From assembly GCA_905339165.1 (NCBI GenBank), contig CAJPFH010000116.1, forward strand, positions 1-52,156: 52,156 bases of DNA. The letters are read 5' to 3'. Source of the DNA: Flavobacteriales bacterium (GTDB lineage Bacteria > Bacteroidota > Bacteroidia > Flavobacteriales_E > Vicingaceae). This document shows, piece after piece, positions 27,150-37,408 of this stretch; the first letter of the stretch is position 1; each line of letters begins with the position of its first letter. A program made the position numbers and the translations under genes. The notes beneath the pieces are model-generated. The model saw only the letters and a list, made by a program, of their open reading frames with translations. It searched no databases and was not told the origin of the DNA.

Positions 27150-28359
27150 CGTAAGATTTAATTAATGCATTAAAAAGTAAATCACCCATTAGCTCATAGC
27201 CTTCTTTTGTAAAGTGAACCTTATCTATTTTTGCTAATCCTAGCTTTTGCCAAATTTTAACCGAACCCAGTCCGCCCATAAGCGAAAACATATCCCACAC
27301 CCCCGCATTGTATTTTTTTGCTAACAAAAACATAGTTTGCCTCACCAATTCGGCATTTCTGTTGGGGTATCTTTTTTTATAATAGCTATCATTATTGGTA
27401 GTAAAAAGTATAGCCGTATTAGGTGATGCTAATTTTATGTTGGCCACTAAAGAATCATAATTTTTTTCATAAACTGCAGGATCGAAACCTGGCTCATATG
27501 CATCATTGATACCAATAGACAGTATTACTAAATCGGGTTTTAGAACCGATAAATGTGGAGTAAATAATTCGCAACGCAAATACGAAGGCACACTGGCTCC
27601 GTTCACTCCTATGGCATGAAGAGAAATCCCTGAATCATTATTTTCTAGGGTAATTCCAAACAAGGTAAACGACTTTTGTGAGGTATCTGTTTTTTCAAAT
27701 TTTAGCTGCAGAGAGTCTAATCTTTTAAAAATAATAAATTCGGAGTATCCTAAATCAGGAAACTGTTCAAAAGTAAATAGCGAGTCTGGCAGTTGTAGGC
27801 ACAAATCTAAACGGGTACTATCGAAGGCATGAAAAACCTTTACTCTGTCAAATTCATATAATGGTGTACTTACTCCTCTAAACTTAATTTTAACAGTGCT
27901 TAATGTATCGGCTGTAGTAATCGAAATTCCTGATAGTCCGAGCAAGCAGTTTTTTTTAGTTTCAACATTTCGGCAACTTTCCCAATTACCTGTGTACTCC
28001 GGATAAAAATAGTAGGGATTATTTGTTTTGGCCACTCGAAAAGGAAATATAAATCCACGTCCACCATTAGAACCGGGGAAGTAATTATAAAAATTTGTTC
28101 TAATTCTATCCGACCAAATATCGGCCTGTACATGCGATCCACCAATATGCACAATATTTATTTTTCCTTTTCCATATATAAGCAGTGAATCTATTTTTTT
28201 ATGGAAACCTCTAAATGCAAGTGAGTCACCTGGAAAATATATTTTATTTTCATTATAATTTACGAAAGTTTTATTTTCGGCTGGAAACGGAACATCTTGA
28301 GCCCACAGTAAGCTCTCTGCAAATAAAAAACAAACCAGTATATATGTTTGCATCTTCAT
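27115..28359 (-). CDS. SGNH/GDSL hydrolase-like protein, exported (second of two)
   Basis: This 414-residue protein has a signal peptide (YILVCFLFAESLLWA, then Q). The SGNH blocks are HIGGSHVQADIW (nucleophile Ser75), a central beta-rich insertion of about 150 residues (to residue 245), GVNGASVPSY, ILSIGINDAY (Asn285) and DKVHFTKEGY (Asp379, His382). The triad is thus present. SGNH proteins beside MBOAT proteins transfer or remove O-acetyl groups on polysaccharides (as with AlgJ/AlgX and PatB). It lies directly after the other SGNH gene (stop and start abut) and overlaps the MBOAT gene. Transferase versus esterase cannot be told. Confidence 0.88.
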   Translation of the reverse strand: MKMQTYILVCFLFAESLLWAQDVPFPAENKTFVNYNENKIYFPGDSLAFRGFHKKIDSLLIYGKGKINIVHIGGSHVQADIWSDRIRTNFYNYFPGSNGGRGFIFPFRVAKTNNPYYFYPEYTGNWESCRNVETKKNCLLGLSGISITTADTLSTVKIKFRGVSTPLYEFDRVKVFHAFDSTRLDLCLQLPDSLFTFEQFPDLGYSEFIIFKRLDSLQLKFEKTDTSQKSFTLFGITLENNDSGISLHAIGVNGASVPSYLRCELFTPHLSVLKPDLVILSIGINDAYEPGFDPAVYEKNYDSLVANIKLASPNTAILFTTNNDSYYKKRYPNRNAELVRQTMFLLAKKYNAGVWDMFSLMGGLGSVKIWQKLGLAKIDKVHFTKEGYELMGDLLFNALIKSYDAHLGNFNTVE

Positions 28360-29790
28360 TTATGGAGCATTAGTAGTTTGCTTAAATGTTTCGTAGTCTT
28401 TTAAAAAAGCATCATAAAACATTTCGGAAATTTTTGTAGTGCCGCTAGGCGAAAAGTGAGTGTAATCAGGTGCTGCTAAAGGAGGGGTTGCATCTACCCA
28501 CTTGGGCATAGAATTTTTTCCACCCATTGCTTCGTACATATCCCAGTAAACTCCTCCCGCATTAAAGGTTGCTTTTTTTAATGCATCTCGCACTGTTTCT
28601 AAATGAGGGTAAGTTACGTATTTGTCTTTTTCTTTAACCGACATGTCGCTAGGGCCTATTACTATAAATGCAATACCAGGTATTTGTTTTTTCAAAAAAT
28701 AAAGTTGAGACTCGAACCACTTTCCATAATTCTCAGCTCCGGCTTCATCTTTTATGTACGGCATCACATTTCCTCCATATTGAAGAATTAATAATTTCAC
28801 ATTAAGTTTATCGTACATCGCTTTTAATGTTTTGGGGTTTTGCTTAGAAAAATCAGTGCCGGAAGCCCCTCTCATTCCAACATTATCCATAATTATGCCT
28901 TTATTCCCCTCTAATGATATTCCGTAAATATTAGGGCTGTCTTTTCCGCTAAAATGCAATGTAAGTTGCTCGGGAGTGGAGGCTAATGTAAACTCTATAC
29001 TACTAATATTGTCGATAGGTTGCAACACATGTGTACTCACAGTATTTCCATCGGCACTTATTTCGAGTTTAACAGGTTGTGTATTAAAACCATAAAATAG
29101 TTTTCCCTTCGAATAATTTCGGGCGTTTCCGTATGCCGCTTTTGATTTATGAATAGTTATATCGGCTACCTTAAACAAGGTGTCGAGATTTGTAAGTGGT
29201 TTAAATCTACAAAACGACATAAGTGCTCCGTAGTGATTATGTTTTACAGAAGTATCTTTTTTTCCGAAACCGGGGTAACGCAACCAATTTTCACTATTTT
29301 CTACTTTAACAGCTATGCGGGGTGCTATTTCAATAACGGAAAATAATCCGGCTCCTGTTCCACCAAATTTTTGCTGAAGTTTATTTCTTACAAACGCAGT
29401 GATTCTGTCTCCTTCAATCTGCGAATCGCCATAGTGCATAATTCTAAATGTATTACCACTTGCTGAGGCTTTTTCCATTTCTTTGAAAACGGCATATAGT
29501 ATCTTCTTATTATTTTCAGGATACTGTAAATTTAAATTAGCCTTTTGGATGGAATCTGCAACAAATGCTATTCTTAAAGAATCTGTTTTAGATAAATTCT
29601 TAACAACATTATTCTTTTCAAATTCTGTTTTTCCAGCACTTTCAGAAACCTCCAAAAATTCGGCTAATGAAGGGAATTCCAATTTGAAATGTTTAGTAAA
29701 ACGTATTCCTTCCTTAGGAAAGGAAATAGAAAACAGAAAAAGAAAAAAAGCGGTATAAATAAAAAATAAAAAAGAATGAATGGGTTTCAT
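28360..29790 (-). CDS. SGNH/GDSL hydrolase-like protein, membrane anchored (first of two)
   Basis: The protein is 476 residues from the ATG at 29790; a GTG one codon earlier is possible. The ATG overlaps the upstream TGA by one base (TGATG), a coupling arrangement. Residues 5-25 form one membrane anchor or uncleaved signal. The SGNH blocks are HYGDSQIEGDRI (Ser near 123), MRGASGTDF, ILQYGGNVMPY (Asn near 341) and APDYTHFSPSG (Asp/His near 442-445). A beta-rich domain of about 110 residues separates blocks I and III, as in carbohydrate-active SGNH proteins. It probably acts with the MBOAT protein in O-acylation at the outer face of the membrane. Confidence 0.88.
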   Translation of the reverse strand: MKPIHSFLFFIYTAFFLFLFSISFPKEGIRFTKHFKLEFPSLAEFLEVSESAGKTEFEKNNVVKNLSKTDSLRIAFVADSIQKANLNLQYPENNKKILYAVFKEMEKASASGNTFRIMHYGDSQIEGDRITAFVRNKLQQKFGGTGAGLFSVIEIAPRIAVKVENSENWLRYPGFGKKDTSVKHNHYGALMSFCRFKPLTNLDTLFKVADITIHKSKAAYGNARNYSKGKLFYGFNTQPVKLEISADGNTVSTHVLQPIDNISSIEFTLASTPEQLTLHFSGKDSPNIYGISLEGNKGIIMDNVGMRGASGTDFSKQNPKTLKAMYDKLNVKLLILQYGGNVMPYIKDEAGAENYGKWFESQLYFLKKQIPGIAFIVIGPSDMSVKEKDKYVTYPHLETVRDALKKATFNAGGVYWDMYEAMGGKNSMPKWVDATPPLAAPDYTHFSPSGTTKISEMFYDAFLKDYETFKQTTNAP

Positions 29791-31313
29791 CACTTGCGCT
29801 TAATTTTTAGTTTTTGACCAGGTTGTATATCTTCCGTAATGTTGTTTATTTCCATAATTTTTTCGGCAGAAACTCCAGGATATTTTTTGGCTATATTGAA
29901 TAAATTATCACCGGATTTAACGATATATAGATGCCATTTGCTTTCATCGGGTAATATTTCGATTTCCTCTTCAGATGATGTATTCTTTTCTATTATTTTT
30001 TCTTTCTGATAGATTGACATCTCGTTTACATGCTTATATGTATTGGCTTTCGACTTTGGAACATAAACTACTAAACTTTGACCAACATTAATTCTTGTTC
30101 CACTAATACTATTCCACCGCTGAATATCGCTTACCTTTACGTTGTATAATGTTGCAATATACCCTAAATTATCGCCCGATTTGACTTTATAATACACCTT
30201 TTCATCTGAATTTTCAGAAGCAGAGTTTTTTAAATTCTCGTTTGCAGAATTTAATTTATTGCTATTTTCAACCACAATAGGTATAGGTTTATATAATGTA
30301 GAATCTTGATACACATAAATACTGTCTTTTATAGAATTAAAAAAAGAAATAGTACCTAAAGGAAGGTACAATATATGTTGAGTAGGAATCATATCGGCTC
30401 TATATATTGGATTAAGAAACTGAAGTTTATTTAACGGTATATTCATCTTTATGGCAATGGCTTTTAAAGAGAGGTTTCGTTCTATTACAAGGGAATCTGT
30501 TTTTGCCGGAAATTCAATTTTGATAATTTTAATTTTACATTCTTCTTTATAATTATGCACGTACAATGAAGCCATGAATGCATAGTATGTGTCGCGAGAA
30601 TCTGATGGTAAATATGAGTATATATTTTCAAGATTCATTTTACCACCAGCCCTTCGTATTGCTTTGTTTAAAATAGCGGGGCTGCAAGAGTATGCTGTTA
30701 TGGCCATAGGCCAGTCGTTATATAATTCGTACAAATCTTTTAAATAAGTGGTTGCTGCTTCGCTTGATTTTTTTATATCTTTTCTTTCATCAATTATTGA
30801 AGACACATTTAGTTTATACAATCGTGCCTGAGGATATAAAAGTTGCCATAATCCAACAGAACCGCTTGCAGATACGAATAAGTTATTGTTTGATGAAAGA
30901 ACTGTTGGTAAATACTTCAGTTCAATGGGTAAATTTTTTTTCTTTAAAGTCTTCTCTATCGTTCCCGCGTATTTTTCACTTAACTCAACAATATAACTTG
31001 TCGTTGAATGATTTTCATTAACCAATAAATTAATAAAATATAATACTCGGTCATTAACAATTAGCGGAAACGGAAGGTTTAACTGATTGAGATGATGAAG
31101 GTAGTACGCAGAAGATTTTATGACAACATTTGGATTATAATTCGAGGAAACATTGTTTGATAAATATAGCCAGTTTTTTTTAATGCTATCTAATGACGCA
31201 ATGGTTCTATTATTAAATGTTTCGTTTTTATTATAAGAAATGGAATCTTTTTGAGAGAATAATTTTAAACTCCATAATAAAAGGAGTAAGGTAGAAAAAA
31301 AATTAAATTTCAT
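29790..31313 (-). CDS. LysM protein with a catalytically altered lytic-transglycosylase (MltD-like) domain
   Basis: The protein is 507 residues from Met at 31313, which begins the signal peptide (MKFNFFSTLLLLLWSLKLFS, then Q); the frame itself opens at 31346. Residues about 60-250 follow the MltD-type SLT fold: NLPIELKYLPTV, SASGSVGLWQL, DERKDIKKSSEAATTYLKDLYELYNDWPMAITAY. The usual E-S pair after LP.V is replaced by Leu-Ser (Leu139), and the AYNAGPG motif by AYSCSPA. The catalytic Glu therefore seems lost. A weak LysM-like segment (278-320) and two clear LysM domains (373-419, 460-507; VKSGDNLG, VKSGDNLF) should bind peptidoglycan. It is the first gene of the SGNH-SGNH-MBOAT operon. Confidence 0.85.
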   Translation of the reverse strand: MKFNFFSTLLLLLWSLKLFSQKDSISYNKNETFNNRTIASLDSIKKNWLYLSNNVSSNYNPNVVIKSSAYYLHHLNQLNLPFPLIVNDRVLYFINLLVNENHSTTSYIVELSEKYAGTIEKTLKKKNLPIELKYLPTVLSSNNNLFVSASGSVGLWQLLYPQARLYKLNVSSIIDERKDIKKSSEAATTYLKDLYELYNDWPMAITAYSCSPAILNKAIRRAGGKMNLENIYSYLPSDSRDTYYAFMASLYVHNYKEECKIKIIKIEFPAKTDSLVIERNLSLKAIAIKMNIPLNKLQFLNPIYRADMIPTQHILYLPLGTISFFNSIKDSIYVYQDSTLYKPIPIVVENSNKLNSANENLKNSASENSDEKVYYKVKSGDNLGYIATLYNVKVSDIQRWNSISGTRINVGQSLVVYVPKSKANTYKHVNEMSIYQKEKIIEKNTSSEEEIEILPDESKWHLYIVKSGDNLFNIAKKYPGVSAEKIMEINNITEDIQPGQKLKIKRK

Positions 31314-31367
31314 CGTATTTCCGATTTCATCTTCTTTATTGGTCAATTATTCTCTATGCAGCATGAT

Positions 31368-31399
31368 AAAAAAAAAGAGGCAACTCGGCCTCTTTTTTT
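31368..31399. terminator. Intrinsic terminator after the histone-like gene
   Basis: A stem GAGGC/GCCTC extended by A7/T7 arms (31370-31381 against 31388-31399) around a 6-base loop. It lies 18 bases past the stop of the Lys/Ala-rich gene on the minus strand, and also has a T-run on the plus strand. Confidence 0.8.
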
Positions 31400-31416
31400 C
31401 AATAAGAATAAAATTC

Positions 31417-31629
31417 TTATTTTTTCTTAGCAGCTTTCTTTGCAGCAGGTTTAGCGGCTTTTTTAGGAGCAGCTTTCTTTGCAGCAGGTTTTTTTGCAGC
31501 TTTTTTAGGAGCAGCTTTTTTTGCAGCAGGTTTTTTTGCAGCAGGTTTTTTTGCAGCTTTTTTAGGAGCGGCTTTTTTTGCTGCAGGTTTCTTTGCAGCA
31601 GGTTTTTTTGCAGTTGCTTTTTTTGCCAT
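31417..31629 (-). CDS. Histone H1-like Lys/Ala/Pro-rich DNA-binding protein
   Basis: This 70-residue, extremely basic protein starts MAKKATAKKPAAKK and is built almost only of AAKKP, AAKKA and AAPKKAAKK repeats, like the C-terminal tail of histone H1 and bacterial H1-like (Hc1/AlgP-type) proteins. It should bind DNA or other polyanions without sequence specificity. The DNA is correspondingly repetitive (GCAGCTTTTTTAGGAGC-type units). A longer frame over the same bases on the same strand (31347-31655) codes for a Leu/Gln/Lys repeat and is a shadow. Its own -7 box, a leader hairpin and a terminator make it a single-gene unit. Confidence 0.85.
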   Translation of the reverse strand: MAKKATAKKPAAKKPAAKKAAPKKAAKKPAAKKPAAKKAAPKKAAKKPAAKKAAPKKAAKPAAKKAAKKK

Positions 31630-31647
31630 GGCAATTTTTGTTTTTTT

Positions 31648-31671
31648 AACCTCATCTATCCGGTTGAGGTT
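31648..31671 (-). promoter_or_regulatory. Leader hairpin before the histone-like gene
   Basis: AACCTCA (31648-31654) pairs with TGAGGTT (31665-31671) around a 10-base loop, 18 bases before the start codon and downstream of the proposed -7 box. It could form in the mRNA leader. Any regulatory role is inference. Confidence 0.35.
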
Positions 31672-31692
31672 ATCCCGGTTTTAAATTCTAAT

Positions 31693-31700
31693 CAAAAATA
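31693..31700 (-). promoter_or_regulatory. Bacteroidota -7 box for the histone-like gene
   Basis: The minus strand reads TATTTTTG (TAnnTTTG), giving a leader of about 57 bases. A second exact match (TACATTTG, plus-strand 31772-31779) lies further upstream and would give a longer leader, so either or both may be used. Confidence 0.45.
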
Positions 31701-31868
31701 AAATGTAATTTATTATTAATTTTTTTTTTGATAAAATCTAATTAACACATTTATTAACATTTTATTTTTCACAAATGTATTTTATTTTTTTATAAAATCA
31801 TTTTTCTGCTTAAACTGTTTTTGAAAAAAAAAGTTTCGTTTTTCATTTTATTCATCTCTCTTAAAAAA

Positions 31869-32687
31869 TTATTTACACAACGTGTTTGAATTTTTACATG
31901 CTTCTTTATCGCCCAATGTACACGCTTTGCTCCAATCTTCGCAAGCTTCGTTTTTCATTCCGCTTTTATAGTAAGCGTATGCTCTGTTAAAATAAACATC
32001 TACATCGTTTGGATTGAAAGTGAGCGATTGGGTATAATCTTTAATTGAAGAATTGTAATTTCCTAAATTATATCTGGCAAATGCTCTGTTAAAATAATAT
32101 TCGGAAATGGTAGAATCTATTGCAATGGCAAAACTGTAATTTTTTTCAGATTCAATATACTCTTGCATTTCATCGAAACAAATAGCCCTATTGTAAAAAT
32201 AACTTGCCGATAACGAATCTATGGCAATAGCTGCATTATAATCAGATAATGCCTTTTCTGTATTTTTTAATTTTAAATAACAAGAACCTCGTGCATCAAA
32301 AAAAACTGCGTTGCTATCGTCTAATAAAATTGCTCGGTCAAAATCTTTCAGTGCTTCTTTATAATCTTCTCTTTCTGCTTTTGTTTGTGCTCTTAAAAAA
32401 TAGGCTAGTGTATCATTTTTATCTAACACAATTACTTTTGTAAAATCTTCAATGGCTCTTACCATATCTCCTGCCTGTTTATACGCATTTCCTCTTCTTA
32501 AGTATAAATGTTTTGCATAAGGCGATAAGTTAATTGCTTTTGTATAATTTAAAACAGCTTGGTTGTAGCGAGCGTTGTTTTCGTGCTCAATAGCAAGTTT
32601 ATAGTAGTAATATGGTTTTTTTGAACACGAAAAAATAATGGAAGCAACAGCAATGAAAAGAATCCAACTTCTTACTTTATTTTCCAT
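31869..32687 (-). CDS. TPR-repeat lipoprotein
   Basis: This 272-residue protein has a lipoprotein signal (lipobox Cys21 in IIFSC). About six tetratricopeptide repeats fill residues 35-255, each of the form A..Y.NRA......Y..AI.DY..AI.LD (for example NRAYAYYKSGMKNEACEDW at the end). The C-terminus has several cysteines (ACTLGDKEACKNSNTLCK). It probably serves as an envelope protein-protein interaction scaffold; no partner can be named. It is divergent from the M2 peptidase gene (75-base gap) and followed by the histone-like gene in the same direction, 239 bases away. Confidence 0.88.
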   Translation of the reverse strand: MENKVRSWILFIAVASIIFSCSKKPYYYYKLAIEHENNARYNQAVLNYTKAINLSPYAKHLYLRRGNAYKQAGDMVRAIEDFTKVIVLDKNDTLAYFLRAQTKAEREDYKEALKDFDRAILLDDSNAVFFDARGSCYLKLKNTEKALSDYNAAIAIDSLSASYFYNRAICFDEMQEYIESEKNYSFAIAIDSTISEYYFNRAFARYNLGNYNSSIKDYTQSLTFNPNDVDVYFNRAYAYYKSGMKNEACEDWSKACTLGDKEACKNSNTLCK

Positions 32688-32762
32688 GCCTGTAAAAGTA
32701 ATGCTTTTTATTCTTCATTTAATTTTATACTTTTAACCACTGTTTAACTAAAAAAATAATTT

Positions 32763-34592
32763 ATGAAACTTCCCCTTTACACCTCTTTCTGTACTTTTCT
32801 AATTCTATCTGTAATTTATTCTTGCGGAAACAAAACAGAACAAGAAAATGCAAACCATGCCTTTGAAACAGAAGTTCAACTATTTCTGAACGATTACAAT
32901 GCTGAATTTCAGAAATTGCTTACGACCTCCTCAGAGGCTGAATGGACGCTGAATACAAAAATAATAGAAGGAGATACTATTACTTCCAAAATTTCTGAAG
33001 AGGCCAGCGAAGCGATGAGTAAGTTTACGGGAAGTAAAAAAAATATTGATAAAGCAAAAGAATATCTCCTAAAAAAAGAAAAACTTTCTCCACTACAAGT
33101 TAAGCAACTGGAGGTAATACTCTACATGGCAGGCGGAAGCCCAGAAATTGCTGCAGATATAATTAAAGAGCGTATAAAAGCGAATACAGAGCAAACTAAA
33201 AAATTATATGGCTACACCTACACGTTAAATGGAAAAGAGATTACCACAAACGATATAGATAATATTCTTGCTTCTTCTGCTAACTTAACTGAGCGACTGA
33301 ATGCATGGAATGCCAGCAAAGAAGTAGGAAAAGAATTAAAAAACGGTTTGGAAAAATTACGCACTCTACGAAATAAAAGCGTTCAGCCTCTCGGGTATTC
33401 CGATTACTTTCATTATCAGGTTTCCGAATATGAAATGAATGCCGATGAAATGATGACTACTTGCAAAAATATGATTACAGAATTATGGCCACTCTACCGA
33501 GAACTTCACACTTGGGCAAGATATGAACTGGCAAAAAAATACAACCAAAAAGTACCCGATTATTTGCCCGCACACTGGCTCCCTAACCGATGGGGGCAGG
33601 AATGGGCCGACATGGTGGAAGTAGAAGGTTTTAATGTAGATGAAGCATTAAAAACAAAATCGGAAAAATGGATTGTAGAACAAGCAGAAGATTTTTATGT
33701 GAGTTTGGGGTTTGAAAAATTACCCTCCTCCTTTTACGAAAAATCCAGCTTGTATCCCCTACCACCTAATGCCAATTACAAAAAAAATAACCATGCTTCG
33801 GCATGGCACATGGACAATGATAAAGATGTGCGTTCGCTAATGAGTGTTGAACCAAACACCCGCTGGTGGGGAACTACCCTACACGAATTAGGACATATCT
33901 ACTATTATATATCCTACTCAAACCCAGAGGTTCCTATTATATTAAGAGCGGGTGCCAACAGAGCTTACCACGAAGCCATGGGAAGTTTAATCGGATTAGC
34001 TGCTCTTCAAAAACCCTTTTTGATTGACAGAGGCCTGCTTCCTGCCAATGTAAAAGTTGACAGTATGAAAATTATGCTCAAAGAAGCCTTAGATTTTGTT
34101 GTATTAATTCCGTGGAGTGCAGGAGTAATGACCGAATTTGAATATCATCTCTATTCAAATAATTTGCCTGCCAACGAGTTTAACAAAAAATGGTGGGAAC
34201 TGGTAAAAAAATATCAGGGTATAGTACCTCCCTCCGAAAGAGGCGAAGAATATTGCGATGCTGCTACCAAAACACATATCAACGATGATGCTGCACAATA
34301 TTACGATTATGCCTTGTCTAATATTTTACTATTTCAGTTTCACGTTTATATTTCCAATCACATTCTTAAACAACCTCCATATGCAACCAATTATTACGGC
34401 AACAAAGAAGTTGGAAACTTTTTTAAAAAGATAATGACTCCGGGGGCTACCGTTAACTGGAAAGAACACCTAAAGCAAAATATAGGCTCCGATATGAGTG
34501 CCAAACCTATGGTAGAATACTTTAGTCCGCTTTACAACTGGCTAAAAGAACAAAACAAAAACCGTACACACACGCTACCCGAACAATTGTAA
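32763..34592 (+). CDS. M2-family (ACE-like) zinc metallopeptidase, lipoprotein
   Basis: This 609-residue protein has a lipoprotein signal (Cys near residue 21 in SVIYSC). The zinc site is HELGH (His374, Glu375, His378) with the third ligand Glu404 in YHEAMGSL, 26 residues after the second His. This spacing and the wording GANRAYHEAMG fit peptidase family M2 (angiotensin-converting-enzyme type: HEMGH, GANPGFHEAIG). Upstream context EYEMNADEMMTTCKNM and WWGTTLHELGHIYY supports it. Expected activity is removal of dipeptides from peptide C-termini in the periplasm. The gene stands alone and converges on a hydrolase gene seven bases away. Confidence 0.9.
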   Translation: MKLPLYTSFCTFLILSVIYSCGNKTEQENANHAFETEVQLFLNDYNAEFQKLLTTSSEAEWTLNTKIIEGDTITSKISEEASEAMSKFTGSKKNIDKAKEYLLKKEKLSPLQVKQLEVILYMAGGSPEIAADIIKERIKANTEQTKKLYGYTYTLNGKEITTNDIDNILASSANLTERLNAWNASKEVGKELKNGLEKLRTLRNKSVQPLGYSDYFHYQVSEYEMNADEMMTTCKNMITELWPLYRELHTWARYELAKKYNQKVPDYLPAHWLPNRWGQEWADMVEVEGFNVDEALKTKSEKWIVEQAEDFYVSLGFEKLPSSFYEKSSLYPLPPNANYKKNNHASAWHMDNDKDVRSLMSVEPNTRWWGTTLHELGHIYYYISYSNPEVPIILRAGANRAYHEAMGSLIGLAALQKPFLIDRGLLPANVKVDSMKIMLKEALDFVVLIPWSAGVMTEFEYHLYSNNLPANEFNKKWWELVKKYQGIVPPSERGEEYCDAATKTHINDDAAQYYDYALSNILLFQFHVYISNHILKQPPYATNYYGNKEVGNFFKKIMTPGATVNWKEHLKQNIGSDMSAKPMVEYFSPLYNWLKEQNKNRTHTLPEQL

Positions 34593-34599
34593 AATCAAT

Positions 34600-35325
34600 C
34601 TATTTATACCGAAATAAAAAATCTTCTAGAATTTTCCAATATTCGGAGGCATTTTCGTTATCGTTCCAAAGAGCACTGGCTCCATGCCGGCCTTCGTGCC
34701 CTACAGGAATAAATAGTACTTTATCCTTGCTTTTTAACTTGGTATAAAGTTCCTCAATCGCCTTGCCTTCATCTTTAGACCCTGCAAGAAACATCGGCAA
34801 CGTACAATTTTTAATTTGCTTGGCTACATTTAATTTATCACCAAAATATTCACCCGGACTAAATGCCACTACGGCCAACATATCTTTATGCTCGCAACCA
34901 ATTACCATAGCTAGAGAAGCCGAATAAGAACTACCCATTATTATTACAGGTTTTTTATATTTTTCTATGGCATATTCTACAGCCGCCTCTATATCCTGTT
35001 TCGCATCTAAAAAGTGAGTAGGCAACCCTTTTCTCAAAGCAACATTATTTGTTTCATTGGGTTTATTCCCGAATACTCCACCCGAACGTTGGTCTATGGC
35101 AATGCAGTTAAATCCCATTTTATTTAATCGGGGAGCTATGGTTTGGTATTCCAATTTATTGTAACCCGCCTGATGACACAACACAATAACAGGAGCAGCA
35201 TCGCTGAAGTAATAGTTATGAGCCGTAATAATAATACTATCTTTTGAAATGATATATATCTTTTCCTGTTTTTGAGAAAACGCAACCAAAGGATACACTA
35301 AAATCAATAAAAAAAAATGTTTCAT
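34600..35325 (-). CDS. Secreted alpha/beta hydrolase (dienelactone hydrolase-like)
   Basis: This 241-residue protein has a signal peptide (MKHFFLLILVYPLVAFS, then Q). The alpha/beta-hydrolase core shows VIVLCHQAGYNKLEY (oxyanion region), the nucleophile elbow GSSYSAS (Ser133), a probable acid in AGSKDEG (Asp185) and a probable catalytic His in PVGHEGRHGAS (His210 or His214). The fold and size fit the dienelactone hydrolase/acyl-peptidase-like group; the substrate cannot be told. It converges on the M2 peptidase gene and diverges from ligA. Confidence 0.85.
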   Translation of the reverse strand: MKHFFLLILVYPLVAFSQKQEKIYIISKDSIIITAHNYYFSDAAPVIVLCHQAGYNKLEYQTIAPRLNKMGFNCIAIDQRSGGVFGNKPNETNNVALRKGLPTHFLDAKQDIEAAVEYAIEKYKKPVIIMGSSYSASLAMVIGCEHKDMLAVVAFSPGEYFGDKLNVAKQIKNCTLPMFLAGSKDEGKAIEELYTKLKSKDKVLFIPVGHEGRHGASALWNDNENASEYWKILEDFLFRYK

Positions 35326-35358
35326 GGTTTAAAATTATTCTTTAAAATTACGAAATGA

Positions 35359-37404
<2,046 letters not shown>

Positions 37405-37408
37405 AGTG

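Noticed and set aside
31430-31629. CRISPR-like repetition in the Lys/Ala gene
   Set aside because: The repeats are contiguous codons of one frame with no unique spacers.
31347-31655. 102-codon Leu/Gln/Lys-rich frame overlapping the histone-like gene
   Set aside because: It is a frame shadow of the Lys/Ala repeat; the 70-residue frame has the H1-like pattern, a start and a terminator in the right places.
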